From JAPHSX01 sp041554195 (GTDB lineage Bacteria; Pseudomonadota; Gammaproteobacteria; Thiohalomonadales; Thiohalomonadaceae): a DNA stretch of 64,000 bases. Where the stretch lies: positions 310,001 through 374,000 of the forward strand of contig JBFFMJ010000001.1 in the NCBI GenBank assembly GCA_041554195.1. Direction: 5' to 3'. Shown one piece after another: positions 50,500-59,009 of the stretch (position 1 is its first letter; each line of letters opens with the position of its first letter). Under the pieces are notes generated by a model. It was not told where the DNA came from. It saw nothing but the letters and a program-made list of their open reading frames with translations, and did not search any database. The translations under genes were made by a program, and so were the position numbers.

Positions 50500-51798
50500 C
50501 TATTTAATACGGAATTCAGCAGAACGGGCGTGAGCAGTCAGCCCCTCGCCGCGGGCCAGACAGGAGGCGGTCTTGCCCAGCTCTGAGGCTCCCTCGGAGG
50601 AGCACATGATCAGGCTGGAGCGCTTCTGGAAGTCATAGACCCCCAGCGGCGAAGAGAAACGTGCGGTGCGCGAGGTGGGCAACACATGGTTCGGCCCGGC
50701 GCAGTAGTCACCCAGCGCCTCGGCGGTGTAACGGCCCATGAAGATGGCACCGGCGTGTTTTATCTGCGGGGCCATGGTAAGCGGGTCTTCGACCGACAGC
50801 TCCAGATGCTCCGGGGCGATGAAGTTGGCAACCTCGACCGCCTCGTCCATGCTCTTGACCCGAATCAGCGCACCACGGTCGCGTAGCGAGGTGGCGATGA
50901 TCTCCTGGCGCTCCATCGTTGGCAGCAGTTTGGCGACGCTCTCGGCGACCCGGTCAAGGAAGGCACCATCAGGGGAGACCAGAATAGACTGGGCATCCTC
51001 GTCGTGTTCGGCCTGAGAGAAGAGGTCCATGGCGATCCAGTCCGGGTCGGTCTTGCCGTCGCAGATCACCAGAATTTCGGAGGGGCCGGCAATCATATCG
51101 ATACCGACGGTGCCGAAGACCATCCCCTTGGCTGTGGCCACATAGATATTGCCAGGGCCGACGATCTTGTCGACCTGTGGCACGCTCTCGGTGCCGTAGG
51201 CCAGCGCCGCGACGGCCTGTGCGCCACCGATGGCAATAACCTTATCGACCCCGGCGACGGCAGCGGCGGCCAGCACCAGCTCGTTCACCTCACCATCGGG
51301 GGTGGGCACTACCATAATAAGCTCTGCCACTCCGGCGACCTTGGCAGGGATCGCGTTCATCAATACCGATGAGGGGTAGGCCGCCTTGCCACCCGGCACA
51401 TAGAGACCGGCACGCTCCAGCGGGGTCACCTGCTGACCGAGCAGGGTGCCATCAGCCTCAGTGTAGGACCATGACTCCTGCTTCTGGTGTTCGTGGTAGC
51501 TGCGCACCCGTGCGGCGGAAAGCTCCAGCGCCTCACGCTGTTCGGCGGGGATCGCCTCAAGCGCCTCTGCCAGACGCTGCTGCGGGATGACGAGCTCATC
51601 CATCGAGGCGACGCTCATGCGGTCGAAGCGATTGGTGTACTCCAGCACCGCCGCATCGCCGTTGGCCTTCACCTTCGCCAGGATCTCGCGCACCGTGGTG
51701 TTGACCTGCTCGTCGGAGACCCCCTCCCAGGCGAGGAGGTTTTCCAGCGCGGGCCAGAAGTCGTCGTTGGAACTATCGAGTCGGGTGATATCAACCAT
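50500..51798 (-). CDS. hisD: Histidinol dehydrogenase
   Basis: HisD performs the last two steps of histidine synthesis, oxidising histidinol to histidine with NAD and zinc. The 432-residue protein includes 'GPGNIYVATAKGMVFGTVGID', split by helices, 'AGPSEILVICDG', 'FSQAEHDEDAQSILVS' (zinc and catalytic region) and 'GPNHVLPTSRTARFSSPLG'. It lies 39 bp after hisG. Its usual neighbour hisC is 11 kb away past the gsp operon. Confidence 0.98.
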   Translation of the reverse strand: MVDITRLDSSNDDFWPALENLLAWEGVSDEQVNTTVREILAKVKANGDAAVLEYTNRFDRMSVASMDELVIPQQRLAEALEAIPAEQREALELSAARVRSYHEHQKQESWSYTEADGTLLGQQVTPLERAGLYVPGGKAAYPSSVLMNAIPAKVAGVAELIMVVPTPDGEVNELVLAAAAVAGVDKVIAIGGAQAVAALAYGTESVPQVDKIVGPGNIYVATAKGMVFGTVGIDMIAGPSEILVICDGKTDPDWIAMDLFSQAEHDEDAQSILVSPDGAFLDRVAESVAKLLPTMERQEIIATSLRDRGALIRVKSMDEAVEVANFIAPEHLELSVEDPLTMAPQIKHAGAIFMGRYTAEALGDYCAGPNHVLPTSRTARFSSPLGVYDFQKRSSLIMCSSEGASELGKTASCLARGEGLTAHARSAEFRIK

Positions 51799-51837
51799 GG
51801 TAATAATCTCGGAGTGAAATGCTAAAACAGGGGAGGT

Positions 51838-52479
51838 TTAGTCCTTGCGCTGCTCGACCGCCTCGGCGATCTGCGCGATAAAGGCCTTCACGCGGGCGTG
51901 CTTCATCTTCATCGAGGCCTTGTTCACCACCAGCCGTGAACTGACATCAGCGATATGCTCCAGTGGCTCCAGGCCATTAGCCTTGAGGGTGTTTCCGGTG
52001 TCGACCAGGTCGACGATAAGGTCGGCCAGCCCCACCAGGGGGGCCAGCTCCATCGAGCCGTAGAGCTTGATGATCTCCACCTGCTTGCCCAGACCCGCGT
52101 AGTAGCGGCGGGTGGAGTTGACGAACTTGGTGGCTACCTTAAGACGCCCCTGCGGTTCGCTCATGCCCACGGGGCCTGCGGTCATCAGGCGACACTTGGC
52201 AATATTGAGATCCACCGGCTCATAGAGGCCTTCGCCGCCGTGCTCCATCAACACATCCTTGCCCGCCACACCAATATCGGCGGCACCATACTCCACATAA
52301 GTGGGGACATCGGAGGCACGGATGATCACCAGTTTCACATCATCCACATTGGTGTCGAGGATCAGCTTGCGGCTGGTCTCCGGGTCGTCCCTGGGGATGA
52401 TACCGGCGTGTGCCAGCAGCGGTAGGGTCTCTTTAAAGATGCGCCCCTTGGAGAGGGCGATAGTCAGGGTATTACTCAT
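51838..52479 (-). CDS. hisG: ATP phosphoribosyltransferase, short form
   Basis: HisG starts histidine synthesis by joining ATP and PRPP. At 213 residues it holds the two catalytic lobes only: 'TIALSKGRIFKETLPLLAHAG' at the start and 'LADLIVDLVDTGNTLKANGL' for PRPP binding. It lacks the C-terminal ACT-like regulatory domain of the long form. Short HisG needs HisZ, a histidyl-tRNA synthetase paralogue, for activity and feedback; no hisZ is in the window. The start overlaps the murA stop by 4 bp. Confidence 0.97.
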   Translation of the reverse strand: MSNTLTIALSKGRIFKETLPLLAHAGIIPRDDPETSRKLILDTNVDDVKLVIIRASDVPTYVEYGAADIGVAGKDVLMEHGGEGLYEPVDLNIAKCRLMTAGPVGMSEPQGRLKVATKFVNSTRRYYAGLGKQVEIIKLYGSMELAPLVGLADLIVDLVDTGNTLKANGLEPLEHIADVSSRLVVNKASMKMKHARVKAFIAQIAEAVEQRKD

Positions 52480-53780
52480 GGCATAACATCCATCAGTACA
52501 TCACTCTGGAAGTGGTTATCTGGAACACGTTGAATCTTCGCCCCCAGCTGCTGTAATTTCTCTTCGATACACTCGTAGCCGCGGTCGATGTGGTAGATGC
52601 GATCCACCACCGTATCGCCGTCGGCTGCCAGTGCCGCCAGTACCAGCGAGGCCGAGGCGCGCAGGTCAGTCGCCATAACCGGGGCCGCGGTCAGACGCTT
52701 CACCCCGCGAGTGCGGGCGGTGTTGCCCTCAAGCTCGATATCGGCCCCCATGCGCTGCATCTCCTGCACATGCATGAAACGGTTCTCAAACACCGTCTCA
52801 ATAATGATGCCCTCCCCCTCGGCGACGCAGTTAAGCGCGGTGAACTGCGCCTGCATATCGGTAGGGAAGTCGGGATAAGGGGCCGTCTCCAGGCTCACCG
52901 CCTTGGGGCGTCTGCCGTGCATATCAAGGACAATCCAGTCCTCGCCACACTCCACATCGGCACCGGCTTCACGTAGCTTGTCGAGAACATTGTCGAGTAA
53001 GGAGGGATCCGTATCCTTCACCTTAATCCGCCCTCCGGTGATCGCCGCAGCGATAAGGTAAGTGCCGGTTTCGATACGATCCGGCAGCACGTGATAGCGA
53101 CCACCACCCAAACGCTCCACCCCCTCAATGGTGAGGGTATCGGTACCGGCACCGCTGATCTTCGCCCCCATGTGGTTGAGGAAGTTGGCCACATCCACCA
53201 CCTCGGGCTCGCGCGCCGCATTATTTATAATGGTAGTGCCCTCGGCCAGGCTGGCGGCAATCATCAGGTTCTCGGTGCCGGTAACGGTGACCACATCACA
53301 GTCGATCACCGCACCCTGCAGGCGCTTGCCGTGGGTGGTCGCCTTAATGAAGCCGTTCTCCACCTTGATGTCAGCCCCCATCGCACGCATCCCCTCGATG
53401 TGGATATTTACCGGACGCGAGCCGATGGCACAGCCACCGGGCAGCGACACCTCAGCCTTGCCGTGGCGTGCCAGCAGCGGCCCCAGCACCAAGATCGAGG
53501 CACGCATGGTGCGCACCAGTTCATAGGGGGCGATAAAGGTCTGAATGGTGGAGGCGTGCACCTCGATATTGAGCTTTTCGTCGATTACCAGCTCGACCCC
53601 CATGTTACCGAGCAGCTCCATGGTGGTGGTGATGTCGTGCAAATGGGGGACGTTGCAAATCGTCACCGGCTTTTCAGCCAGCAATGCCGCCGCCAGGATA
53701 GGCAGCGCCGCATTCTTGGCCCCGGAGATACGAATATCGCCGTTAAGGGGGCCACCACCGGTAATGATCAGTTTATCCAT
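52476..53780 (-). CDS. murA: UDP-N-acetylglucosamine 1-carboxyvinyltransferase
   Basis: MurA is the first committed enzyme of peptidoglycan synthesis and the target of fosfomycin. From the ATG at 53780 it is 434 residues, about 15 longer than the Escherichia coli enzyme. The extra residues are at the C-terminus. K22-N23 in 'ISGAKNAALPIL' and the catalytic cysteine C117 in 'LPGGCAIGSRPV' are present, so the enzyme should be fosfomycin-sensitive at that residue. It sits between ibaG and hisG, the usual gammaproteobacterial place. Confidence 0.98.
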   Translation of the reverse strand: MDKLIITGGGPLNGDIRISGAKNAALPILAAALLAEKPVTICNVPHLHDITTTMELLGNMGVELVIDEKLNIEVHASTIQTFIAPYELVRTMRASILVLGPLLARHGKAEVSLPGGCAIGSRPVNIHIEGMRAMGADIKVENGFIKATTHGKRLQGAVIDCDVVTVTGTENLMIAASLAEGTTIINNAAREPEVVDVANFLNHMGAKISGAGTDTLTIEGVERLGGGRYHVLPDRIETGTYLIAAAITGGRIKVKDTDPSLLDNVLDKLREAGADVECGEDWIVLDMHGRRPKAVSLETAPYPDFPTDMQAQFTALNCVAEGEGIIIETVFENRFMHVQEMQRMGADIELEGNTARTRGVKRLTAAPVMATDLRASASLVLAALAADGDTVVDRIYHIDRGYECIEEKLQQLGAKIQRVPDNHFQSDVLMDVMP

Positions 53781-53836
53781 AGTTCTTCGTATCAAATGCC
53801 CAGGCCTCCCATCTTGGGTGGGCCTAAGCCAGTTAT

Positions 53837-54094
53837 TCAGGAAACCTGCATCTTGCTGGCTGTTTTCCACTCATCAGGAGTGTACGGTTTAATGTGTATC
53901 GCGTGGATGGCCCCGGAGGTCACGGCATCGCCCAGCACCGCATGAACCGTACGCTCCTTATTCAGGGGGGACTGTCCGGCAAAGGTTTCGCTCACCACTG
54001 TCACCCAGATGTGACCACCTTCGTCGATCCTGACCATCGCTTCGCTGCCGGCAATACCGGCCTCAATCAACTGCTTAATCTCTTCAGGCTGCAT
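53837..54094 (-). CDS. ibaG: BolA-family protein IbaG
   Basis: An 85-residue BolA/IbaG protein. These work with monothiol glutaredoxins in iron-sulfur or acid-stress pathways. Visible are the conserved core 'FAGQSPLNKERTVHAVLGD' with the invariant histidine and 'AIHIKPYTPDEW' at the end. IbaG rather than BolA is inferred from its place between mlaB and murA. Confidence 0.93.
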   Translation of the reverse strand: MQPEEIKQLIEAGIAGSEAMVRIDEGGHIWVTVVSETFAGQSPLNKERTVHAVLGDAVTSGAIHAIHIKPYTPDEWKTASKMQVS

Positions 54095-54189
54095 GGCGTT
54101 TACCCAGGGTTCGCAAGGAATCGCGCATGATACCGTCTGGGCGGACAGGCTGCTACCCCTGCCGCCCCCGGCTACTCATGGCAGTGTCG

Positions 54190-54495
54190 CTACTCGGCAA
54201 CCGGCAGCAACGGCTCCAGCTCACCGGCACGGGCAATCGCCAGTAACTGCTCAGGCAAATGGTGGAAGCGAATCTCTTTATTGTGCTCGCGGGCCATGCG
54301 CATCCACTGAATCAGCAGTGCCAGGCCGGCGCTATCGGCCCGGCTAACACCACTCAGCTCCAGATCGAGCCGCTCGCTGGCGGTATCAAAGAGCGTCATT
54401 TTGCTCTCGAGCAGCAGGGCTGTGACGGTATTGAAACTCAGCTCACCGCTGATCTGAAACGCGCCACCCTCTCCGCTGATCTGCCCCTTACCCAC
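54190..54495 (-). CDS. mlaB: Mla lipid transport STAS protein MlaB
   Basis: MlaB is the cytoplasmic STAS-domain subunit bound to MlaF and needed for ATPase activity. The 101-residue protein has the STAS fold with 'LDLELSGVSRADSAGLALLI' around the conserved D-S pair. It overlaps mlaC by 8 bp and closes the mlaFEDCB operon. Confidence 0.92.
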   Translation of the reverse strand: MGKGQISGEGGAFQISGELSFNTVTALLLESKMTLFDTASERLDLELSGVSRADSAGLALLIQWMRMAREHNKEIRFHHLPEQLLAIARAGELEPLLPVAE

Positions 54496-55132
54496 CGTGG
54501 CTGCCCTGGTTCATCTCTGCCAGCTTCTGCAAAAGCTTGGGGATACCGCCGTTGCGCACCTCGGTGGCAAAGGAGCTACGGTAGTTACTGACCAGGCTCA
54601 CGCCATCCACCTTGATATCGTAAACCTTCCACTTCCCCGCCTTGTTCAGGTACATGCTGTAGTGCAGTGGAATACTGGGGCCACCGCTCTGTTGAATCTC
54701 GGTCTTGACGTTAACCTTTTTCGCCCCCTCCTCGGCATGGAATGGGAGGTAACGCAGGTTCTGATCGGTATACTCCAGCAGGGCCTTGGCATAGGTGCGT
54801 ACCAGCAGGGTGCGGAACTCGACGGTGAACTGCTGCTGCTGCTCCGACGAGGCGGTGCGCCAGTTTTTACCCAGCACCCAGATCGACATGCGGTGAAAAT
54901 CGAAGTGCGGCAGCACCAGGTCTTCAACCAGCGGATAGATCAGATCCGAATCGGCCTTCAGTTTCTCGCTATCGATCTTAAGTCGTGCCAACACCTTATC
55001 GGTCGTCTCCTGCACCAACCGCTCGGCAGGATGGGTGACATTGGCAACATCAGCTGCCATAACGGGGAGGGCGAGCCCGGCCAGTGACAGCGCCAGGATA
55101 AAGGCATTTACAAAGTGAAACGGCTTAATCAC
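54488..55132 (-). CDS. mlaC: Mla periplasmic phospholipid carrier MlaC
   Basis: MlaC shuttles phospholipid between MlaA at the outer membrane and MlaD at the inner membrane. The 214-residue precursor has a signal peptide (cleavage after 'LPVMAADV', about residue 27) and the Tol-tol-Ttg2 domain, with 'FHRMSIWVLGKNWRTASSEQQQ' and 'KVYDIKVDGVSLVSNYRSSF' as the family core. It shares its first base with mlaD's end. Confidence 0.96.
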   Translation of the reverse strand: MIKPFHFVNAFILALSLAGLALPVMAADVANVTHPAERLVQETTDKVLARLKIDSEKLKADSDLIYPLVEDLVLPHFDFHRMSIWVLGKNWRTASSEQQQQFTVEFRTLLVRTYAKALLEYTDQNLRYLPFHAEEGAKKVNVKTEIQQSGGPSIPLHYSMYLNKAGKWKVYDIKVDGVSLVSNYRSSFATEVRNGGIPKLLQKLAEMNQGSHGG

Positions 55133-55602
55133 TACTGTTCTCCTTCTGATGCCTTGTTGAATAGAAACTGGCCAATGAGCTGTTCCAGCACCAGGGCACT
55201 CTGGGTCAACATGATCTCACTGCCCTGCTCCAGCACCTCCTCCTCACCACCGGGCTCCAGCCCCACATACTGCTCACCGAGCAGACCGGCAGTAAAAATA
55301 TTGGCACTGGTATCGGCGGGCAGCCTGTCATACTGGCTGCTGATGTGCAGGGTCACCACCCCCTCGAAGGTCATGGGGTCAAAACCGATGTCACTAACAC
55401 GTCCCACCCGCACCCCGGCCATGGTCACCGGTGAGCGCACCTTCAGGCTGCCGATATTCTCAAAGCGGGCCGTGACATCGTAACCGACATCATCGCTCAC
55501 CACGCTGAGGTTGCTCACCTGCATCGCCAGCATAAACAGTGCGGCCATACCGGCGGCAATAAACAGGCCGACCCAAATTTCGACACTCCTTGATTGCATC
55601 AT
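55132..55602 (-). CDS. mlaD: Mla inner-membrane MCE protein MlaD
   Basis: MlaD forms a hexameric ring on the MlaFEB transporter. The 156-residue protein has one membrane segment (about residues 7-28) and an MCE domain (about 38-118; 'VRSPVTMAGVRVGRV', 'TAGLLGEQYVGLEPGG'). The C-terminal helix that lines the pore follows. The gene lies 1 bp after mlaE. Confidence 0.97.
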   Translation of the reverse strand: MMQSRSVEIWVGLFIAAGMAALFMLAMQVSNLSVVSDDVGYDVTARFENIGSLKVRSPVTMAGVRVGRVSDIGFDPMTFEGVVTLHISSQYDRLPADTSANIFTAGLLGEQYVGLEPGGEEEVLEQGSEIMLTQSALVLEQLIGQFLFNKASEGEQ

Positions 55603-55603
55603 A

Positions 55604-56386
55604 TTAATTCTCTCCGAACATCAAAGCGGTAAGGATAAAATCGAGCCCCAGCACGGCCAGGGAGCTGTGTACCACGGTACGAGTCGTTGCACGGCTCACC
55701 CCCTCCGAGGTGGGCACCGCATCGTTACCCTCGAAGATGGCGATCCAGGTCACCACCACACCGAACACCAGGCTCTTGATCACCCCGTTGTAAATATCGT
55801 CTTGCAGATCCACCTTGGATTGCATATTGGCCCAGTAGGCCCCCTCATCCACGCCGAGCAGGCCGACACCGACAAAATAGCCCCCCATCACACCGACCGC
55901 ACTGAAGATCGCGGCAAGCAGTGGCATCGAAATAAAGCCGGCAAGAAAACGCGGGGCAAGCACCCGTTTGATCGGGTCCACCGCCATCATCTCCATACCA
56001 GAGAGCTGCTCGGTCGCCTTCATCAGGCCGATCTCGGCGGTGAGCGCCGAACCGGCACGCCCGGCGAACAGCAACGCGGTCACCACCGGCCCCAGTTCGC
56101 GCACCAGGGTTAGCGCCACCATGGTGCCCAGTGCCGACTCGGTACCATAGTCCTTGAGCAGGTTATAGCCCTGCAGCCCCAGCACCATACCGACGAAAAA
56201 ACCGGAGACCACGATAATCAGCAGCGACAAAACCCCCACCGAGAAGACCTGTTGCACGATCAGACGCGGGCGAATCACCACACTGGGGATCGCCGTAATC
56301 AGATAGTAAAAGAGGATATGGCCACGACCCAGACGCTCAAAAAAGTCCAGTCCGCTACGACCCAGTTGTTGTAACCTTTCGAGCAT
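55604..56386 (-). CDS. mlaE: Mla ABC permease MlaE
   Basis: MlaE is the membrane-spanning subunit of the phospholipid ABC transporter. From the ATG at 56386 it is 260 residues with about five to six membrane segments and the permease core 'ELGPVVTALLFAGRAGSALTAEIG' in pieces. The coupling stretch is 'MKATEQLSGMEMMAVDPI'. The start overlaps the mlaF stop by one base (TGATG); an ATG 27 bp upstream lies in mlaF. Confidence 0.97.
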   Translation of the reverse strand: MLERLQQLGRSGLDFFERLGRGHILFYYLITAIPSVVIRPRLIVQQVFSVGVLSLLIIVVSGFFVGMVLGLQGYNLLKDYGTESALGTMVALTLVRELGPVVTALLFAGRAGSALTAEIGLMKATEQLSGMEMMAVDPIKRVLAPRFLAGFISMPLLAAIFSAVGVMGGYFVGVGLLGVDEGAYWANMQSKVDLQDDIYNGVIKSLVFGVVVTWIAIFEGNDAVPTSEGVSRATTRTVVHSSLAVLGLDFILTALMFGEN

Positions 56387-57216
56387 CAGCCCCTCCTCCC
56401 TTCGCGGCCGCACATCAGATCATCGGCATAATCGTCGGCAGTGTAGTGGAAGGGCACCGGTCCATCGGGCAGCCCCTGCAGGAACTGCTGCGCCCACTCA
56501 GAATCAGAGCGTCCCAACTCCTCGGGGGACCCCTGCCCCACCACCTTGCCCCCGGAGAGCAGGTAGATATAGTCGGAGATCGCGGCGGTCTCCTTTACGT
56601 CATGAGAGACCACAATACTGCTCAGCCCCAGGGCATCGTTAAGGGTGCGGATCAGCTTCACCAACACCCCCATGGAGATCGGGTCCTGCCCGGTGAAGGG
56701 CTCGTCATACATCATCATCATCGGATCCAGCGCAATGGCACGGGCCATCGCTACCCGCCGCGCCATACCACCGGAGAGCTCGCTCGGCATCAGGCGACGG
56801 GCACCGCGCAAACCAACCGCCTGCAGCTTCATCAGTACCAGGTCACGCAGCATCGGTTCGGGCAGTTTCGTGTGTTCGCGTAGCGGAAAGGCAACGTTTT
56901 CGTAGACGTCAATATCGGTCAGCAGGGCACCACTCTGGAACAGAAACCCCATGCGCTTGCGCAGTTGATAGAGCTTGTCGCGGGAGAGCGTGGTCACCTC
57001 CTCGCCATCCACGCGAATGGTGCCCTCCTGGGGACGCAACTGGCCGCCGATGAGCTTGAGCAGGGTGGTCTTGCCGGTGCCACTGGGGCCCATGATGGCC
57101 GTCACCTTGCCGCGCGGGATATCGAGGTCGATACCGTCAAAGATCATGCGATCGCCACGGGCGAATCGCAGACCGCGGACCTCCACTAACGGTAACTCGT
57201 TATGCTGGGACATCAC
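56386..57216 (-). CDS. mlaF: Mla ABC ATPase MlaF
   Basis: MlaF is the ATPase of the Mla transporter. The 276-residue protein shows Walker A 'GPSGTGKTTLLKLIGG', the Q-loop in 'FLFQSGALLTDIDVYENV', signature 'LSGGMARRVAMARAIA', and Walker B with 'MYDEPFTGQDPIS'. A C-terminal extension (about 255-276) is typical of MlaF, which uses it for dimer contact. It opens the operon, 107 bp from the next minus-strand gene upstream. Confidence 0.97.
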   Translation of the reverse strand: MMSQHNELPLVEVRGLRFARGDRMIFDGIDLDIPRGKVTAIMGPSGTGKTTLLKLIGGQLRPQEGTIRVDGEEVTTLSRDKLYQLRKRMGFLFQSGALLTDIDVYENVAFPLREHTKLPEPMLRDLVLMKLQAVGLRGARRLMPSELSGGMARRVAMARAIALDPMMMMYDEPFTGQDPISMGVLVKLIRTLNDALGLSSIVVSHDVKETAAISDYIYLLSGGKVVGQGSPEELGRSDSEWAQQFLQGLPDGPVPFHYTADDYADDLMCGREGRRG

Positions 57217-57243
57217 TCTTCCCTACCCAATCTCATACTTTTT

Positions 57244-57270
57244 ATAGTTAAAGAGGCCCATCGGGCCTCG
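57244..57270 (-). terminator. Terminator after the 177-residue unknown gene
   Basis: GAGGCCC-GAT-GGGCCTC (57253-57269) followed on the minus strand by TTTAACTAT. It separates the unknown gene upstream from mlaF. Confidence 0.75.
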
Positions 57271-57323
57271 CTTGTCTGCCGCAAGTGTCATCGAAAGGAA
57301 AGACAAGGTCAACCGCCGCCCGC

Positions 57324-57857
57324 CTAACCACCCAGAAGCAATGCCAGATCCCGTGCCGGGCGCAACGTATCGCTGGCCTCCGCCCCCACCACCAGCAACA
57401 GGCGCGCCCCCCCCAGCGCCATCGTCCGCTCCATTTCTCCGCGCAACGGGCGCAGGGCCAGATTCTGCTGCACATGCAACAGGGCAAAGGCATCGGCGCT
57501 AAATGGAGACTGCGAGAGCATCGATGTGCCATTGAGATCAACCACCCCACCCCAGTGGGCAGCAAACGCCTCATCTTGCAGCAGTAGCTGCAGGCGGGCC
57601 GTGGCCGCCGCGTCGCTGCCGCTCACCTCCCAGTAGAAGCGAAAATCCGCCGACACCTGCTCCAACCACTCCAGCACCGTCTCATCATCCGCCTGCGACC
57701 ACTCACACAAGGGCACCACCACCGCGAAAAACTCATTGGCGTAGTAATCCAGCCGCCACTCGGCAGGCATATCATCAGGATAGAAGCCGTCCCACGCCGC
57801 GCCCTGCCAGCCGTAGGCAGCCACTTCAATCGATGTCGTCATTTCTTGTTCACTCAT
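57324..57857 (-). CDS. Unknown protein resembling the N-terminal part of DUF72
   Basis: A 177-residue protein I do not recognise with certainty. Its opening, 'VAAYGWQGAAWDGFYPDDMP' then 'LDYYANEFFAVVVP', follows the pattern of DUF72 proteins, which start with a G-W...G-x-FYP stretch and a tyrosine-rich helix. DUF72 members are usually 230-300 residues, so this would be about half to two thirds of the barrel. The rest has no clear motif, although frame, composition and the terminator look like a working gene. It is divergent from the zinc-ribbon gene with a 44-bp spacer. Confidence 0.7.
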   Translation of the reverse strand: MSEQEMTTSIEVAAYGWQGAAWDGFYPDDMPAEWRLDYYANEFFAVVVPLCEWSQADDETVLEWLEQVSADFRFYWEVSGSDAAATARLQLLLQDEAFAAHWGGVVDLNGTSMLSQSPFSADAFALLHVQQNLALRPLRGEMERTMALGGARLLLVVGAEASDTLRPARDLALLLGG

Positions 57858-57901
57858 AGGCGGGGTATTATAGAGACATCAGCAGCAAACGGGAGAGTAC
57901 T

Positions 57902-58087
57902 GTGGGAGATGTCGTCGCCTTCAAGCGCCCCAAACCCGGCGAAAAACACAAGGGCAAGACCCTCTGCAAAAGCGGCTTCCACAAATGGGAAGTGGTTACG
58001 GGCAATCCCTTCGATGTAAAGAGTGGCAAACTGATCAGTCGCTACCGCTGCTCGCGCTGCGGTGCGACCCGCACCGAGGCACGCTAA
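57902..58087 (+). CDS. Small zinc-ribbon protein
   Basis: A 61-residue protein starting with GTG, preceded by GGGAG. It has 'CKSGFHKW' (C-x4-H) near residue 22 and 'YRCSRCGATRTEAR' (C-x-x-C) near the end, together a probable zinc site. The basic N-terminus 'VAFKRPKPGEKHKGK' could bind nucleic acid. Function unknown. It lies 75 bp before mlaA on the same strand. Confidence 0.8.
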   Translation: MGDVVAFKRPKPGEKHKGKTLCKSGFHKWEVVTGNPFDVKSGKLISRYRCSRCGATRTEAR

Positions 58088-58162
58088 TCCGCACCGAGAC
58101 TTGCTTTACCCACCCTTCGCTGTAGATAATCGCCCCTAATTTGATCGCACCAAGGACTACTC

Positions 58163-58936
58163 GTGCCGCTGTTTGGAAAGTTACTCCCCATTGCCCTGCT
58201 CACGCTTCTTGCCAGCGGCTGTGCCACGCTACAGGGGCCAACGGAGAAGAAAGACCCCTTCGAGGGCTTCAACCGGGCGGTATTCGACTTTAACGATAGC
58301 TTTGACCGCCATGTACTCAAACCGGTGGCCGAGAGTTACGATGCGGTGTTGCCGAGCCAGGTCAACAACAGCATCTCCAATGTGTTTAGTCACCTCGATG
58401 ATGTGGTGGTAATCATTAACGATATTCTACAGTTGAAGTTCGAGCAGACCCTCTCCGATGTGGGGCGCTTTACCTTTAACACCACCTTTGGCCTGTTCGG
58501 CCTGTTCGATGTGGCGAGCCACATGGATCTGCCCAAACACAATGAAGACTTCGGCCAGACACTGGGCCACTGGGGGCTGGGCAGTGGCCCCTACCTGGTG
58601 CTACCGATACTCGGCCCCAGCACCCTGCGCGACGGCAGCGGCCTGCTTGTCGATTGGCAGCTCGACCCCATCGCACAGATTGAAGATACCCCGACACGCT
58701 GGGCTACCATCGGCCTGGAGGGCATCGACACCCGTGCCGGTCTGCTGCGCGCCAGCCGCATTCTCGATACCGCCTCGCTCGATCCCTATGTATTCCTGCG
58801 TGACGCCTACCTGCAGCGCCGTAACAATCTGGTCTACGACGGTAACCCACCACAGAGCGAACTGGATGAGTTCGACCCCTTTGCCGAGGACGAGTTTGAC
58901 CCCTTAGCCGAAGAGGAGCCCGCCCCCGCCGAGTAG
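58163..58936 (+). CDS. mlaA: Outer-membrane lipoprotein MlaA (VacJ)
   Basis: MlaA removes phospholipid from the outer leaflet of the outer membrane and passes it to MlaC. The 257-residue protein starts with GTG. It has a lipobox 'LLASGCATL' (cysteine near residue 20) and the MlaA core 'DPFEGFNRAVFDFNDSFD', 'FNTTFGLFGLFDVAS' and 'YLVLPILGPSTLRDGSG'. The acidic tail (about 230-257) is rich in D, E and P. It lies close to mlaFEDCB, so the whole pathway is in one locus on opposite strands. Confidence 0.97.
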   Translation: MPLFGKLLPIALLTLLASGCATLQGPTEKKDPFEGFNRAVFDFNDSFDRHVLKPVAESYDAVLPSQVNNSISNVFSHLDDVVVIINDILQLKFEQTLSDVGRFTFNTTFGLFGLFDVASHMDLPKHNEDFGQTLGHWGLGSGPYLVLPILGPSTLRDGSGLLVDWQLDPIAQIEDTPTRWATIGLEGIDTRAGLLRASRILDTASLDPYVFLRDAYLQRRNNLVYDGNPPQSELDEFDPFAEDEFDPLAEEEPAPAE

Positions 58937-59009
58937 AGACTTGCATTGTCTGCAGACAGCCGATTTAATGCCCCTCTTTCCACCACCCTGAATAGATAAG
59001 CGCAAACCT

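Noticed and set aside
53091..53945. 284-residue plus-strand open frame
   Set aside because: Antisense to murA and ibaG, both with diagnostic residues.
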